NCBI RefSeq assembly: GCF_900112955.1
Contig: NZ_FONP01000001.1
Location: forward strand, 310,001-374,000
DNA length: 64,000 nt
Origin: Peptostreptococcus sp. D1
GTDB taxonomy: Bacteria; Bacillota; Clostridia; Peptostreptococcales; Peptostreptococcaceae
Direction of reading: 5' to 3'
The first letter of the stretch is position 1. Every line of letters starts with the position of its first letter. The position numbers were made by a program, and so were the translations under genes. The notes below the pieces were generated by a model that was given only the letters and a program-made list of their open reading frames with translations, had not been told where the DNA came from and ran no database searches. Positions 18,170 through 27,828 of this stretch are shown here, one piece after another.

Positions 18170-19597
18170 ATGTTTGAAGCAATGGACAAAATTGTATTGG
18201 CAATCGTTGATGTTATCTATCAACCATGGTGTGTTCCTTTACTTCTAATTGCAGGAGGAATATACTTCACTTTCAGAACGGGTTTGATGCAGATTCGTCA
18301 CTTCGGTGAATCAATCAGAGTTGTAACTGAAAAACCAAGTCAAGATGGCGGAGTTTCATCATTTGGTGCCTTAATGGTATCCACAGCATCAAGAGTTGGT
18401 ACTGGTAATATTATAGGTGTTTGTACAGCTATTATTCTAGGAGGAGAAGGGGCTATATTCTGGATGTGGATTACTGCTTTTATAGGTGGAGCCACTGCCT
18501 TTATAGAATCAACACTAGCTCAGGTTTATAAAAAGAAAAATCCTGATGGATCAAGTTATGGTGGTCCGGCATTCTATATGAGAGATGCTTTGAATGCAAG
18601 ATGGCTAGGAGTTATTTTTTCATGTTTTGTTATATTCACATATGCGGTTGGTTATAATATGCTGGCAGCATATAATCTTCAATCTACATTTAAGGTATTC
18701 AGCTTCTACGGAAGTGGAACTGCGGCTATAATAGGTGCAATATTGATGGTATTATTCGGTGTCATCATATTTGGTGGAGCAAAGAGGCTTATAAATGTAA
18801 CTGGATTATTAGTTCCTATTATGGGAGTTATCTATGTTATGGTATCAATAATAGTGCTTATAATGAATTTTGGAAATATACCTCATATGTTTGGAAGAAT
18901 ATTTTCAAGTGCACTAGATTTCAAGGCAATATTTGGTGGTTTTGCTGGTTCTTGCTTGATGTGGGGTCTGAAGAGAGGACTATACTCAAACGAAGCAGGT
19001 ATGGGTTCTGCTCCTAATGCAGCTGCAATGGCTGACGTATCTCACCCAGTTAAGCAGGGTCTAGTTCAGATGTTATCTGTGTTCATAGATACATTATTAA
19101 TTTGTACAGCTACAGCCTTTATGTGTCTAAGCACTAATGTATCGCCTACTAATTTCGCATCTTCTAGTGGTGCTGATGCTGCCGGATACGTTCAAGCATC
19201 AATAGGGTCTACATTAGGAAGCTTCGGACCTATATTTATCGCTGTCGCAATGTCACTATTCGCCTTTACTACCTTGATTGGTAATTATTCTTACTGTGAA
19301 GGCTGCTTAAGATTTATATTGAACAGAGATGTAACAAAAACTGAAACAATGATTTTTAGAGGAATTGCCACAGTATTAATCTTCGTAGGTGCAGTTGCAG
19401 ATGCCGGTTTCGTATGGGACACAGCAGACCTGGCACAGGGTCTAATGGTAATTACAAATGTTCCATCAATCTTGATTCTTGGTGGTATTGCAGTAAGTGC
19501 ATTGAAGGATTATGAAAAACAGAAAAAGGCTGGAAAAGATCCTCACTTCAAAGCTGCCGATATCAGCTTAAAGCAAGATACAGATTTCTGGAAGTAA
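18170..19597 (+). CDS. AGCS-family alanine/glycine:cation symporter
   Basis: A 475-aa sodium-coupled amino-acid importer of the alanine-or-glycine:cation symporter family. The family core is plain: SRVGTGNIIGVCTAIILGG followed by FIGGATAFIESTLAQVYKKK, and the later SNEAGMGSAPNAAAMAD segment. About 10-11 transmembrane helices are expected from the hydrophobic profile. Start at the ATG at 18170, 7 nt after AAAGGAG; the TTG at 18149 precedes that site. It is monocistronic, with a strong terminator. A sodium gradient would fit the sodium-type ATP synthase in this window. Confidence 0.93.
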   Translation: MFEAMDKIVLAIVDVIYQPWCVPLLLIAGGIYFTFRTGLMQIRHFGESIRVVTEKPSQDGGVSSFGALMVSTASRVGTGNIIGVCTAIILGGEGAIFWMWITAFIGGATAFIESTLAQVYKKKNPDGSSYGGPAFYMRDALNARWLGVIFSCFVIFTYAVGYNMLAAYNLQSTFKVFSFYGSGTAAIIGAILMVLFGVIIFGGAKRLINVTGLLVPIMGVIYVMVSIIVLIMNFGNIPHMFGRIFSSALDFKAIFGGFAGSCLMWGLKRGLYSNEAGMGSAPNAAAMADVSHPVKQGLVQMLSVFIDTLLICTATAFMCLSTNVSPTNFASSSGADAAGYVQASIGSTLGSFGPIFIAVAMSLFAFTTLIGNYSYCEGCLRFILNRDVTKTETMIFRGIATVLIFVGAVADAGFVWDTADLAQGLMVITNVPSILILGGIAVSALKDYEKQKKAGKDPHFKAADISLKQDTDFWK

Positions 19598-19657
19598 TAA
19601 TTATAAATTGTTATAAATGATATGTAACTATTGAAGCATTATTAATCTTCAAGGTAT

Positions 19658-19711
19658 AAAAAACTCGCACATTTTCATTACATTAACGTAATGAATGTTG
19701 CGAGTTTTTTT
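19658..19711. terminator. Strong bidirectional terminator
   Basis: AAAAACTCGCACATTTTCAT and the matching GTAATGAATGTTGCGAGTTT form a long stem with A and T runs on both sides, between the convergent symporter and BmrD-like genes. Confidence 0.85.
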
Positions 19712-19750
19712 ACTATTTTTGCTTTTGAATCTGTATCCTTGAGTATTTAA

Positions 19751-21616
19751 TCACTCCAATTCGACCTTTCCAGTATAAAGCTGGTAATATGCTCCTTCCA
19801 GCTTTATCAAATCGTCATGTGAGCCTCTCTCTATGATTTCTCCATGATCCATCACCATTATAGCATCACTATTTCTAATTGTAGATAATCTATGAGCAAT
19901 AACGAATACTGTTCTTCCCTTCATCAAATTATCCATCCCCTTTTGAACAATTGCTTCAGTTCTCGTGTCTATACTTGAAGTCGCCTCGTCAAGTATTAGC
20001 ACTGGCGGATTGGAAATTGCAGCCCTTGCTATAGACAATAACTGTTTTTGACCCTGAGACAATTCATCTCCAGCACCTGTTAATACAGTATCATATCCGT
20101 TTGGTAACATATTTATAAACCCGTCTGCATACGCAAGCTTTGCAGCATTAATAACATCTTCATCAGATGCATCAAGCCTACCATATCTGATATTTTCCAT
20201 AATCGTATCGGTAAATAAATGTGTATCCTGCAGCACTATTCCAAGAGATCTTCTGAGAGATTCCTTCTTAATTTTTGATAAATTTATTCCGTCATATCTA
20301 ATTTTTCCTTCATCTATATCATAAAATCTATTTATCAAATTGGTTATTGTAGTTTTCCCAGCACCTGTAGCACCTACAAATGCGATTTTTTGACCAGGCT
20401 TTGCAAATAGGGAAATATTTTTTAATACTGGCTTTTCGGGAGTATATCCAAATGACATATTTTCGATTCTGACATCACCCGATAACTTTGTATAAGTCAA
20501 AGTACCGTCGCCATGTGGATGTTTCCACGCCCATGAGCCAGTTTTACTCTCAGCTTCTCTTATTTCACCATCTTCTTCTACAATATTTACCAAGCTTACA
20601 TATCCATTATCTTCTTCAGCTTCATCATCCAATAGCTCAAAAATCCTACTCGCTCCAGCCAAAGCCAAGTTTATTGAGTTTAACTGCTGAGAAATCTGCA
20701 TAAATGGTTGAGTAAAGTTTTTCGAAAATTGCATATACGCAACTAACACCCCAATAGTCACACCACCAACTTCATTTACTGACAATACTCCTCCTATAAT
20801 TGCAGTCAAAACAAAGAATATATTACCAATATTAGAAACTATTGGTGCTACAATACTAGCATAAAGACTTGCATTTTTCGCACTTTCAAACAACTCATCG
20901 TTCAATTTATTAAAATCTTTAATAGATTTTTCTTCATGGTTGAAAATCTTAACTACTTTTTGACCCGCAAATCTTTCTTCAATAAATCCAGTTAGTGATG
21001 CTACATTTTTCTGCTGTGTCATAAAAAAGCTACCACTATGTCTCGCTATCTTTCTAGTCACTGTAAATAGAACAATCACAACTACAACTGCCAAAATAGT
21101 AAGAATTGGACTTAGAATTAGCATCGAAATGAAAGTAGCAACGATTGTCATCCCACTTAACAATACCTGCGCAAAGGATTGTTCAATCATCTGCCTCAAC
21201 GCATCAGTATCACTTGTAAATAAGCTCATGATGGATCCATTTGTATTATTATCAAAATATTTGATTGGAAGAGTCTGTAGCTTTTCGAACATTTCATCTC
21301 TCAACCGCTTTAGCACACCTTGACCTATTGTAACCATCAGCCTATTGTAGACAAAGCTTGCAACTAGGCTTACAAAGAATATGCAACCCAATACAATTAG
21401 AGACCTATAAAATGCTGAGAAATCCGGATTTATTTTCCCTATCAATGGAACAATATAGTCGTCTAACAATACCTTTAATGATAGCGAAATTGCCACAGTC
21501 CCAAGAGAGCTAAGCATTATACCTATTATAACAATCGAAAATTTAACCTTATTTTTTCCGACGATGTACCCAAACAATCTTTTTATTGTTTTTTTAGAGC
21601 CAAGATTACTCCTCAA
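19751..21616 (-). CDS. Heterodimeric ABC exporter subunit with consensus ATP site (BmrD/YheH-like)
   Basis: A 621-aa half-transporter. Membrane domain to about residue 320, then a roughly 45-residue linker insert (HPHGDGTLTYTK region), then the nucleotide-binding domain: GATGAGKTT Walker A, LSQGQKQL signature, LILDEATSSID with the catalytic Glu. The long linker and size match BmrD-type subunits. The start appears to be a TTG at 21616 overlapping the partner gene by 11 nt, because no ATG or GTG is near a ribosome binding site. It pairs with the upstream subunit as a multidrug-type exporter. Confidence 0.85.
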   Translation of the reverse strand: MRSNLGSKKTIKRLFGYIVGKNKVKFSIVIIGIMLSSLGTVAISLSLKVLLDDYIVPLIGKINPDFSAFYRSLIVLGCIFFVSLVASFVYNRLMVTIGQGVLKRLRDEMFEKLQTLPIKYFDNNTNGSIMSLFTSDTDALRQMIEQSFAQVLLSGMTIVATFISMLILSPILTILAVVVVIVLFTVTRKIARHSGSFFMTQQKNVASLTGFIEERFAGQKVVKIFNHEEKSIKDFNKLNDELFESAKNASLYASIVAPIVSNIGNIFFVLTAIIGGVLSVNEVGGVTIGVLVAYMQFSKNFTQPFMQISQQLNSINLALAGASRIFELLDDEAEEDNGYVSLVNIVEEDGEIREAESKTGSWAWKHPHGDGTLTYTKLSGDVRIENMSFGYTPEKPVLKNISLFAKPGQKIAFVGATGAGKTTITNLINRFYDIDEGKIRYDGINLSKIKKESLRRSLGIVLQDTHLFTDTIMENIRYGRLDASDEDVINAAKLAYADGFINMLPNGYDTVLTGAGDELSQGQKQLLSIARAAISNPPVLILDEATSSIDTRTEAIVQKGMDNLMKGRTVFVIAHRLSTIRNSDAIMVMDHGEIIERGSHDDLIKLEGAYYQLYTGKVELE

Positions 21617-23360
21617 TTACAACACCGCCCTTCTTTTGGAATTCGTAGTTTTCCCTGTATATCTCATTTTCTCGCAATAAGTTTTCTGGAGTATCAAACC
21701 CAACTACACAGCCATTATCCAAAACTATTATCTTATCGGCATTTTCTATAGATGAAATTCTCTGTGCAATTATTATTTTCGTAGTATCCTTCATTTCTTT
21801 TTTCAAGGCATCTCTTATTTTTGAATCGGTTTTTGTATCAACAGCACTAGTCGAATCATCCAAAATCAATATTTTTGGTTTTTTAAGCAGAGCTCTAGCA
21901 ATACACAGCCTTTGCTTCTGACCACCGGAGACATTGTTTCCACCTTCAACTATCAATTCATCATATTTGTTCGGAAATCCTTGAATAAACTCGTCTGCAC
22001 AAGCCAATTTACACACATATTCCACTTCTTCAAGCGATGCATTTTCATCACCCCAGCGAACGTTATCAGCAATAGTTCCAGTAAAAAGAGTATTCTTCTG
22101 TAGTACCATAGATACAGAGTCCCTCAAATTTGATAGTGAATACTCTCTAACATTTTTTCCACCAACCAATATCTCTCCTCTTGTAACATCATATAATCTA
22201 GGAATCAAACTCACAAATGTGGATTTTGAGCTACCAGTACCACCTATTATTCCAATTGTTTCACCAGATTTTATTTCGAGATTTATACCTCTAAGAGCCA
22301 ATCTATCTCCATCTTCGCTATAGCTAAAATCGACATCCTTAAATACTATGCTTCCATCTTCAAGCTCTTTCTCTCCGTCTTCATTTATATCCATAGAAGG
22401 AACCTCATCAAACACCTCGCAAATTCTTTCAATAGATGTCTCGGCAATAATCAAAAGAATAAATGCAAACGAAGCTGCTATCACAGACATCAATATCTGA
22501 ATAGAGTAAATGACCAAGCTTGTCAATTCACCTGTAGTCATCACTGAACTGGCAACATACCTTCCACCAATCAAAAATACACCAATTATCACAGAGTACA
22601 CTACTAAAATTATAGATGGATTAAAAAGCGCTATTAATTTTTCAACATCCACAAATAGATTAAAAATCTTTAATGATAATTTTTTGAATTTTTCATTTTC
22701 AAAAGCTTCTCTAACATAAGCCTTTACAACTCTTTGAGCATTTACATTTTCTGATATTGTATTGTTCAAGGTATCATATTCTTCAAACACTCTGACAAAC
22801 ATTGGATCTGCTTTTTTTATCAAGAAATACATAATAGCTATCAGTATCGGAATTGCGACCAAAAATATCATCGATACCTTTGAATTCACGATAAAAGCCA
22901 TCACAAGTGCTACAATCATCATAATCGGACTTCTTGCAACCATTATAATTCCCATCATATATGCCATCTGAACATTATTTATATCTGTAGTAAGTCTTGT
23001 AACCAAGCTTGCAGATGAAAATTTATCGATATTTTTAAACGAGAATTTTTGAATTTTCTCGAATAAATCGGATCTAATATTTTTGCTTAGACCAGTTGCT
23101 GCAATAGAAGCAAATCTAGCTCCCATGGCACCAAAAAATAGCGACAACATCGCCATAGCAAACAATATTATTCCAAGCCTTACAATATAAGAAATATCTG
23201 AGTTTTTAATACCCACGTCAATAATTTTAGCCATCATATATGGAATCAAGATTTCCATAAAAACCTCTAAGGTAATAAACATAGGTGCTAAAAAAGAATG
23301 TTTCTTAAATTCTCTAACTCTAGAGAGAATACTCTTATACATCAAATCACTCCTTTTCAT
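21606..23360 (-). CDS. Heterodimeric ABC exporter subunit with degenerate ATP site (BmrC/YheI-like)
   Basis: A 584-aa half-transporter, membrane domain plus nucleotide-binding domain. Walker A is IGGTGSSKST, signature VSGGQKQR, and Walker B ends LILDDSTSAVD, with Asp in place of the catalytic Glu. That substitution marks the degenerate-site subunit in BmrCD and TM287/288 type heterodimers. It precedes and overlaps the consensus-site subunit. Likely role is drug or lipid efflux; substrate not deducible. Confidence 0.87.
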   Translation of the reverse strand: MKRSDLMYKSILSRVREFKKHSFLAPMFITLEVFMEILIPYMMAKIIDVGIKNSDISYIVRLGIILFAMAMLSLFFGAMGARFASIAATGLSKNIRSDLFEKIQKFSFKNIDKFSSASLVTRLTTDINNVQMAYMMGIIMVARSPIMMIVALVMAFIVNSKVSMIFLVAIPILIAIMYFLIKKADPMFVRVFEEYDTLNNTISENVNAQRVVKAYVREAFENEKFKKLSLKIFNLFVDVEKLIALFNPSIILVVYSVIIGVFLIGGRYVASSVMTTGELTSLVIYSIQILMSVIAASFAFILLIIAETSIERICEVFDEVPSMDINEDGEKELEDGSIVFKDVDFSYSEDGDRLALRGINLEIKSGETIGIIGGTGSSKSTFVSLIPRLYDVTRGEILVGGKNVREYSLSNLRDSVSMVLQKNTLFTGTIADNVRWGDENASLEEVEYVCKLACADEFIQGFPNKYDELIVEGGNNVSGGQKQRLCIARALLKKPKILILDDSTSAVDTKTDSKIRDALKKEMKDTTKIIIAQRISSIENADKIIVLDNGCVVGFDTPENLLRENEIYRENYEFQKKGGVVIEE

Positions 23361-23565
23361 TTATCAATTCCATAGTAGCAATATTTTTGGTGCAGAAATT
23401 TTTTCAATAATTTTCTTATCACTACCAATATAAATAGATTAATACCATGATATTGTAATTTTACACCAATATTTATTATTTTAATAGCCATATCTGAAAA
23501 AAATCTTAAAAAAACGATACCAATTTTTCATGAGTATTTAAGTGTCACTAGCAAAAAAATGCTTT

Positions 23566-24201
23566 CTACAATTCTTTATTATTATAGGCAATTATTGATG
23601 TTCTTATAGAAACAACATAGACTATAGCAACACCGATTAATGACATTATAATAGTCTGCGTGCCACTCAAATGTAAGCTCAAATTTATATCTATTTTTAG
23701 CTTACTAAAAATACTCGGACCTAGAGAAATAATTAATATTATCATCATCGAAATATATTTTCCTGCTCTATTGCCATATTTTATCATCATAGTTAAGTGA
23801 AGAGAAGTGACAAATACAAATATAAGTGCAGAAGCTGCTATATCAACAAAGCTTAAAACCTCAATGTTTTTAATGATAATCGATTCAATTGAGTATATGA
23901 TTGTACAATATACAAATATTATAACCATTAGAATAAAGCTCTTTATTACCTGCTGATTCCTGCTATACCCCATTGAAGTTATTAGAGCCTTTGCCTTTGG
24001 ATATTTTTCTTCTTCATCAACTATCGCATTAAGAAGCATTTGAGAGAGCAATATTGTTATTATCGGCAATACAACACCTGAAGGAACTATTAAGTCACTA
24101 CCAACAAATGATACAAATATTGGAATAACAACAGCCATTATCATAATAGCAATCCACATCTTCTTTGCTATATAGTAATCTTTTCTCAATAAATTAAACA
24201 T
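23566..24201 (-). CDS. ABC-2 type permease subunit
   Basis: A 211-aa protein with six hydrophobic segments and a short cytosolic MFNLLRKDYYIAKK start, typical of ABC-2 permeases in YtrA/GntR-controlled systems. It lies 60 bp downstream of the cognate ATPase gene and forms the last gene of a three-gene operon. Relatives respond to cell-wall-active peptides or export unknown substrates. Confidence 0.75.
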   Translation of the reverse strand: MFNLLRKDYYIAKKMWIAIMIMAVVIPIFVSFVGSDLIVPSGVVLPIITILLSQMLLNAIVDEEEKYPKAKALITSMGYSRNQQVIKSFILMVIIFVYCTIIYSIESIIIKNIEVLSFVDIAASALIFVFVTSLHLTMMIKYGNRAGKYISMMIILIISLGPSIFSKLKIDINLSLHLSGTQTIIMSLIGVAIVYVVSIRTSIIAYNNKEL

Positions 24202-24261
24202 ATTATTTCCCCCTTTTTAATAATGTTTTTATAACATTTAAATCCTTTACGTAATAATTTT

Positions 24262-25137
24262 TTACTCTACTTCAGTTTTACCAGCTTTACCCTCTACGAA
24301 AGCCAGCATTAGATCCTCTACTACTATCTTTTCAATAACCATATCTGGAATCAGTTTTTTTAATGCATCTGATTCTTTTGTTATGCCCATAAAGCTATAC
24401 TCACCTATCTCTAAGCTAGTAAAATATCTCTTAACAGAATCATTAATATATTTATTATCTCCCTTTACTCGAGCATAGGTGTCTAAAAGGTAATCTTTGT
24501 CCTCTGAAAAAATTATTTTACCATTATCAATAAGTATGATGATATCAGCAAATTTATCTAAATCTGAGGTTATATGAGTCGAATACAACACTCCCTTGCC
24601 TCCACTTTCCATAAAATCTGCCAGTATATTTAGCAATTCCTTCCTTACTAATGGATCTAAACCTGAAGTTGGTTCATCCATTATCAAAAACTCCGCATTA
24701 TGTGAAAGCGCAAGAGTCAGAGCAAATTTCATTTTCATACCTTTTGATAGAGTAGAAATGGTTTGATTTTCGTCCAAATTAAACTTTTTCATATATTTTC
24801 GATATTGAACATCATCCCATCTCGAATATGAATTTGAAACAATATTTTTCATATCTTTTATTTTTAATCCATCATATAAATACCCCTCATCAAACACTAT
24901 TCCAATTCTATCCTTGATTTCCTTTTCATTATCATCAAAATCAAGCCCTAATATTTTCACTGTACCGGAATTTTTCTTGGATAATCCCAGCATAGTATGG
25001 ATGGTCGTAGTTTTCCCTTGACCATTTAAACCGATAAAGCCTGCGACACACCCTTCTGGTATCTTAATAGAAACATCCATTAATTCAAACTTATTGTATT
25101 TTTTACATAAATCGATTAATTCCAAAACATTTTCCAT
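24262..25137 (-). CDS. ABC transporter ATP-binding protein
   Basis: A 291-aa ATPase: Walker A GLNGQGKTT, Q-loop region GIVFDEGYLYDG, signature LSKGMKMK, Walker B LIMDEPTSGLD, followed by the H-loop in YSTHI. The LSKGM signature is typical of the YtrB/bacitracin-type and ABC-2-linked ATPases. It starts 2 nt after the regulator stop and pairs with the downstream permease. Confidence 0.88.
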   Translation of the reverse strand: MENVLELIDLCKKYNKFELMDVSIKIPEGCVAGFIGLNGQGKTTTIHTMLGLSKKNSGTVKILGLDFDDNEKEIKDRIGIVFDEGYLYDGLKIKDMKNIVSNSYSRWDDVQYRKYMKKFNLDENQTISTLSKGMKMKFALTLALSHNAEFLIMDEPTSGLDPLVRKELLNILADFMESGGKGVLYSTHITSDLDKFADIIILIDNGKIIFSEDKDYLLDTYARVKGDNKYINDSVKRYFTSLEIGEYSFMGITKESDALKKLIPDMVIEKIVVEDLMLAFVEGKAGKTEVE

Positions 25138-25139
25138 AG

Positions 25140-25514
25140 TTATTCCTCCTCAAATAATATTTCCATCATATCATTTAACTCTTTTTTTGATATTTTCAAA
25201 GATTTAGCTGTTTTAATAATGTCCGACATTTTTTCCTCTACAACTCTTCTCTTTGCATCCTTTATGAGCTCAATGTTTCCTGCTGATACAAATGTGCCAA
25301 GTCCAGCTTGACTGATAATGAATCCCTCAGCTTCCAATTCACTATACACTCTTCTTATCGTCAATACACTCACCTTTAGGTCGTTTGCAAAAACTCTTAT
25401 AGATGGTAAGCTATCACCATCCGATAACTCTCCAATCAAAATACTATCTTTTATCTGAGCTTTTATTTGTTGATATAGTGGAATATTTGAACTATTAGTT
25501 ATTACAATCTTCAA
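25140..25514 (-). CDS. GntR-family (YtrA subfamily) regulator
   Basis: A short (124-aa) GntR regulator: N-terminal winged helix (IPLYQQIKAQIKDSILIGEL, SIRVFANDLKVSVLTIRRVY) and a short two-helix C-terminus, the YtrA layout. It usually represses its own ABC operon until an envelope-active signal appears. The start is most likely the TTG at 25514 with GGGGGG 7-8 nt upstream; earlier in-frame codons lie within the promoter/operator. An inverted repeat just upstream fits autoregulation. Confidence 0.85.
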   Translation of the reverse strand: MKIVITNSSNIPLYQQIKAQIKDSILIGELSDGDSLPSIRVFANDLKVSVLTIRRVYSELEAEGFIISQAGLGTFVSAGNIELIKDAKRRVVEEKMSDIIKTAKSLKISKKELNDMMEILFEEE

Positions 25515-25532
25515 AATACTATCCCCCCTTTC

Positions 25533-25557
25533 AATGTGCTGTTCATTAAGACACATT
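25533..25557 (-). promoter_or_regulatory. Candidate YtrA-type operator
   Basis: AATGTG and CACATT, six-base inverted arms 13 bp apart, lie just upstream of the regulator's ribosome binding site. The spacing resembles YtrA-family sites. Confidence 0.45.
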
Positions 25558-25624
25558 ATATACTTAATAAACAAAAAAGTCAACTTATCAAAGAAGTCAG
25601 GATAATAAAAACATATAAAACTTA

Positions 25625-25684
25625 TAAAAAATACAAAAAATGTCAGTTATCGTAATATAATACTTAATAGTACAATAACTGACA
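25625..25684 (-). terminator. Terminator after the nitroreductase gene
   Basis: TGTCAGTTAT and ATAACTGACA (25641-25684) pair around a 24-nt loop; on the minus strand TTTTTTGTATTTTTT follows. Confidence 0.8.
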
Positions 25685-25775
25685 GCTTAATAATTTTTCA
25701 TTCTATTAGCTCTGATATATTTTTTCAAAATATAAAAATTCTTTTTTTATATAACACTATATAATGCATAATAAT

Positions 25776-26336
25776 TTAATCCAATTTATAGTCTTTTCCA
25801 ACACCCGGCTTCACTCCATCTAGTGAATTATAGAATACAGTTTCTGAAATATCTTTCTTTTGTGTATGTAATTTTGCCGGTCTAGAATTTTCTGCAGGAT
25901 AACCAATAGGTATAATGGCTATAGGAACTAAAAATTCTGGAACATCAAATTCCTCACAAACTACATCAGCTCTAAAGTGACCGACAAATACTGCTCCCAA
26001 ATCTAGCTGAGTAGCTTCAAGTAAAATGTGAGTAGCCACGATGCCAGCATCTATGGGACCGTAGTCAGTACGATTGTAGGTTTGCTTCCAGCTTTCTCCT
26101 TGATCGTAAAATATAATAAAGGCAGTTTTTACACCAAACATAAAGGGCGTACTTTTTTCTAACCTTTTTATACCCTCTTCACTGTCTACCACAAGTATTC
26201 TCTGAGGCTGAAGATTAACCGCAGTCGGAGCAATCCTTGCTGCTTCAATAAGCTTTTCAATTTTCTCCTTCTCAACTTTTTGATCACTGTACCTTCTTAC
26301 AGAATATCTTTCTCTAGCCAAATCTAAAAAATCCAT
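25776..26336 (-). CDS. Nitroreductase-family FMN oxidoreductase
   Basis: A 186-aa FMN-dependent NAD(P)H oxidoreductase. The N-terminal RERYSVRRYSDQKVEKEKIE is the family's FMN-contacting segment, followed by AARIAPTAVNLQPQRI, and LDLGAVFVGHF with IPIGYPAE near the C-terminus. It is a single-domain protein of usual length. Natural substrate unknown. Start at the ATG at 26336, which follows GGAGG by 8 nt; longer in-frame extensions upstream have no support. Confidence 0.88.
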   Translation of the reverse strand: MDFLDLARERYSVRRYSDQKVEKEKIEKLIEAARIAPTAVNLQPQRILVVDSEEGIKRLEKSTPFMFGVKTAFIIFYDQGESWKQTYNRTDYGPIDAGIVATHILLEATQLDLGAVFVGHFRADVVCEEFDVPEFLVPIAIIPIGYPAENSRPAKLHTQKKDISETVFYNSLDGVKPGVGKDYKLD

Positions 26337-26447
26337 GTCATCATCCTCCATTACAAATAAAAAACTAAATAGTATTAAAGCTTCGCTATGCAGATATATC
26401 CTAGCTCCTACTCTGCACACCTAAAACACAGTGTACTTACTTCCATT

Positions 26448-26456
26448 ATTATACCA
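26448..26456 (-). promoter_or_regulatory. Extended -10 promoter for the nitroreductase
   Basis: The minus strand reads TGGTATAAT about 110 bp upstream of the start codon. The remainder of the gap to 26742 has no recognisable gene. Confidence 0.45.
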
Positions 26457-26742
26457 TGTTTTTAAAGCATATAATATTTATTTTTATCTGTAGCTTCAAT
26501 TTTATAAACAATCTAAATGGATGTGAAATACTACGTTAACACCCCATCTTAGACTTCATTTCAAGCTCAATTTAGCCCTTGAGTTGACTCCAACAAAAAT
26601 GACATCAAAGAAAAAAGTAATAATTTTTTGATTTGTATTTTAGAAAATGAAACAAAACACTATAAAATTCAATGATTTTTTAACAACTAACAGTACAAGT
26701 GTTTTAAATTAGATTAATATTAATAAATACAACGAAATATAT

Positions 26743-27588
26743 TTATTTTTTAAAGTTTATTATATCTCTAATAAATGTCTTGTTTCTTAAATCAGAAAAT
26801 GCTTCTTGAATTTCTTTTTTGGTATTCATAACAATTGGACCAGCCCATGAAATTTCCTCATTTAACTCTTTTGAGCTTATATATAAAATCTGAGATGGCT
26901 TGTCAGTGCTTTTCAAAGTTAACCTATCACCATCAGCAAGCTTTACAGCAGTTTTTTCTTTTATCAATTGGTCTGATACATAAGCATCTCCAATAAGTGT
27001 AAACACCATTACTGAAGCATCAGCTTCGGTTTCTATTACAAATTCTGAGTTTTCCTTTAAATGAATATCATAATAATCAAGTGGTAAATGCCCACCTCTA
27101 TGACCTTGAACACCTTTGTAGCGTCCCGACAATAGTCTTAAAAAACCACCGTCAAATTCTATCTCTTTGATATCCTCTCTCTTAATCTTTGTATAAGTAG
27201 GTGGGCTCATCTTATCTGCTTGAGGTAAATTTAACCACAATTGAACTCCCAAAAGCCTTTCAGACGCTGGAACTTGTTCTTCATGCTCAATACCAGATCC
27301 AGAATTCATCCATTGAACCTCACCATCTCCAATCGAATCCACATTTCCCAAAGTATCTTTATGAATCATTTTTCCCTTGTAAAGATAACTAACTGTCTCA
27401 ATACCTCTATGTGGATGCATCGGAAAACCAGCTATATAATCGCTTGGATTCGTGCTATCAAAAGAATCCAGCATCAAAATCGGATCAAACATCTTTGCCG
27501 TTTCATTTCCCAAAACTCTTACCAAACTCACACCTGCACCATCAACAGTTCTGAAACCAGTAACCTTCGCTTTAATTTTTCTTTCCAT
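26743..27588 (-). CDS. Pirin-family bicupin protein
   Basis: A 281-aa pirin. The N-terminal cupin contains FPMHPHRGIETVSYLYKGKM, with the His-x-His and Glu metal ligands, and QWMNSGSGIEHEEQVP. The C-terminal cupin is degenerate, as usual. Bacterial pirins are iron proteins, some with quercetin dioxygenase activity or a role in redirecting pyruvate metabolism; which applies here cannot be told. The ATG at 27588 follows AAGGTGA by 7 nt. Monocistronic. Confidence 0.9.
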   Translation of the reverse strand: MERKIKAKVTGFRTVDGAGVSLVRVLGNETAKMFDPILMLDSFDSTNPSDYIAGFPMHPHRGIETVSYLYKGKMIHKDTLGNVDSIGDGEVQWMNSGSGIEHEEQVPASERLLGVQLWLNLPQADKMSPPTYTKIKREDIKEIEFDGGFLRLLSGRYKGVQGHRGGHLPLDYYDIHLKENSEFVIETEADASVMVFTLIGDAYVSDQLIKEKTAVKLADGDRLTLKSTDKPSQILYISSKELNEEISWAGPIVMNTKKEIQEAFSDLRNKTFIRDIINFKK

Positions 27589-27828
27589 AACAATCACCTT
27601 TAAAGTCCTTTCATTTATTATCATCTAAATAATTTTGTTCTTAATTTACTATATTTTCTGTTATTAATAATTATTTACTGCTACCATATTTCCATACAGT
27701 ATTACCATAATTTCACATATATTTTTATGGTTATATCTAGTTAGATATATATCCATTATACTTATTTTTAAACATTATTTATAAATATTAACAAATTTAA
27801 AGACCTTAAAATTAACTGTATTATTCGA

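Noticed and set aside
25776-26336. Nitroreductase as a SagB-like dehydrogenase partner of the YcaO fragment
   Set aside because: It is 14 kb away, with its own promoter and terminator, and has the common single-domain form; the one at 43088 also lies outside the Fur-controlled operon.
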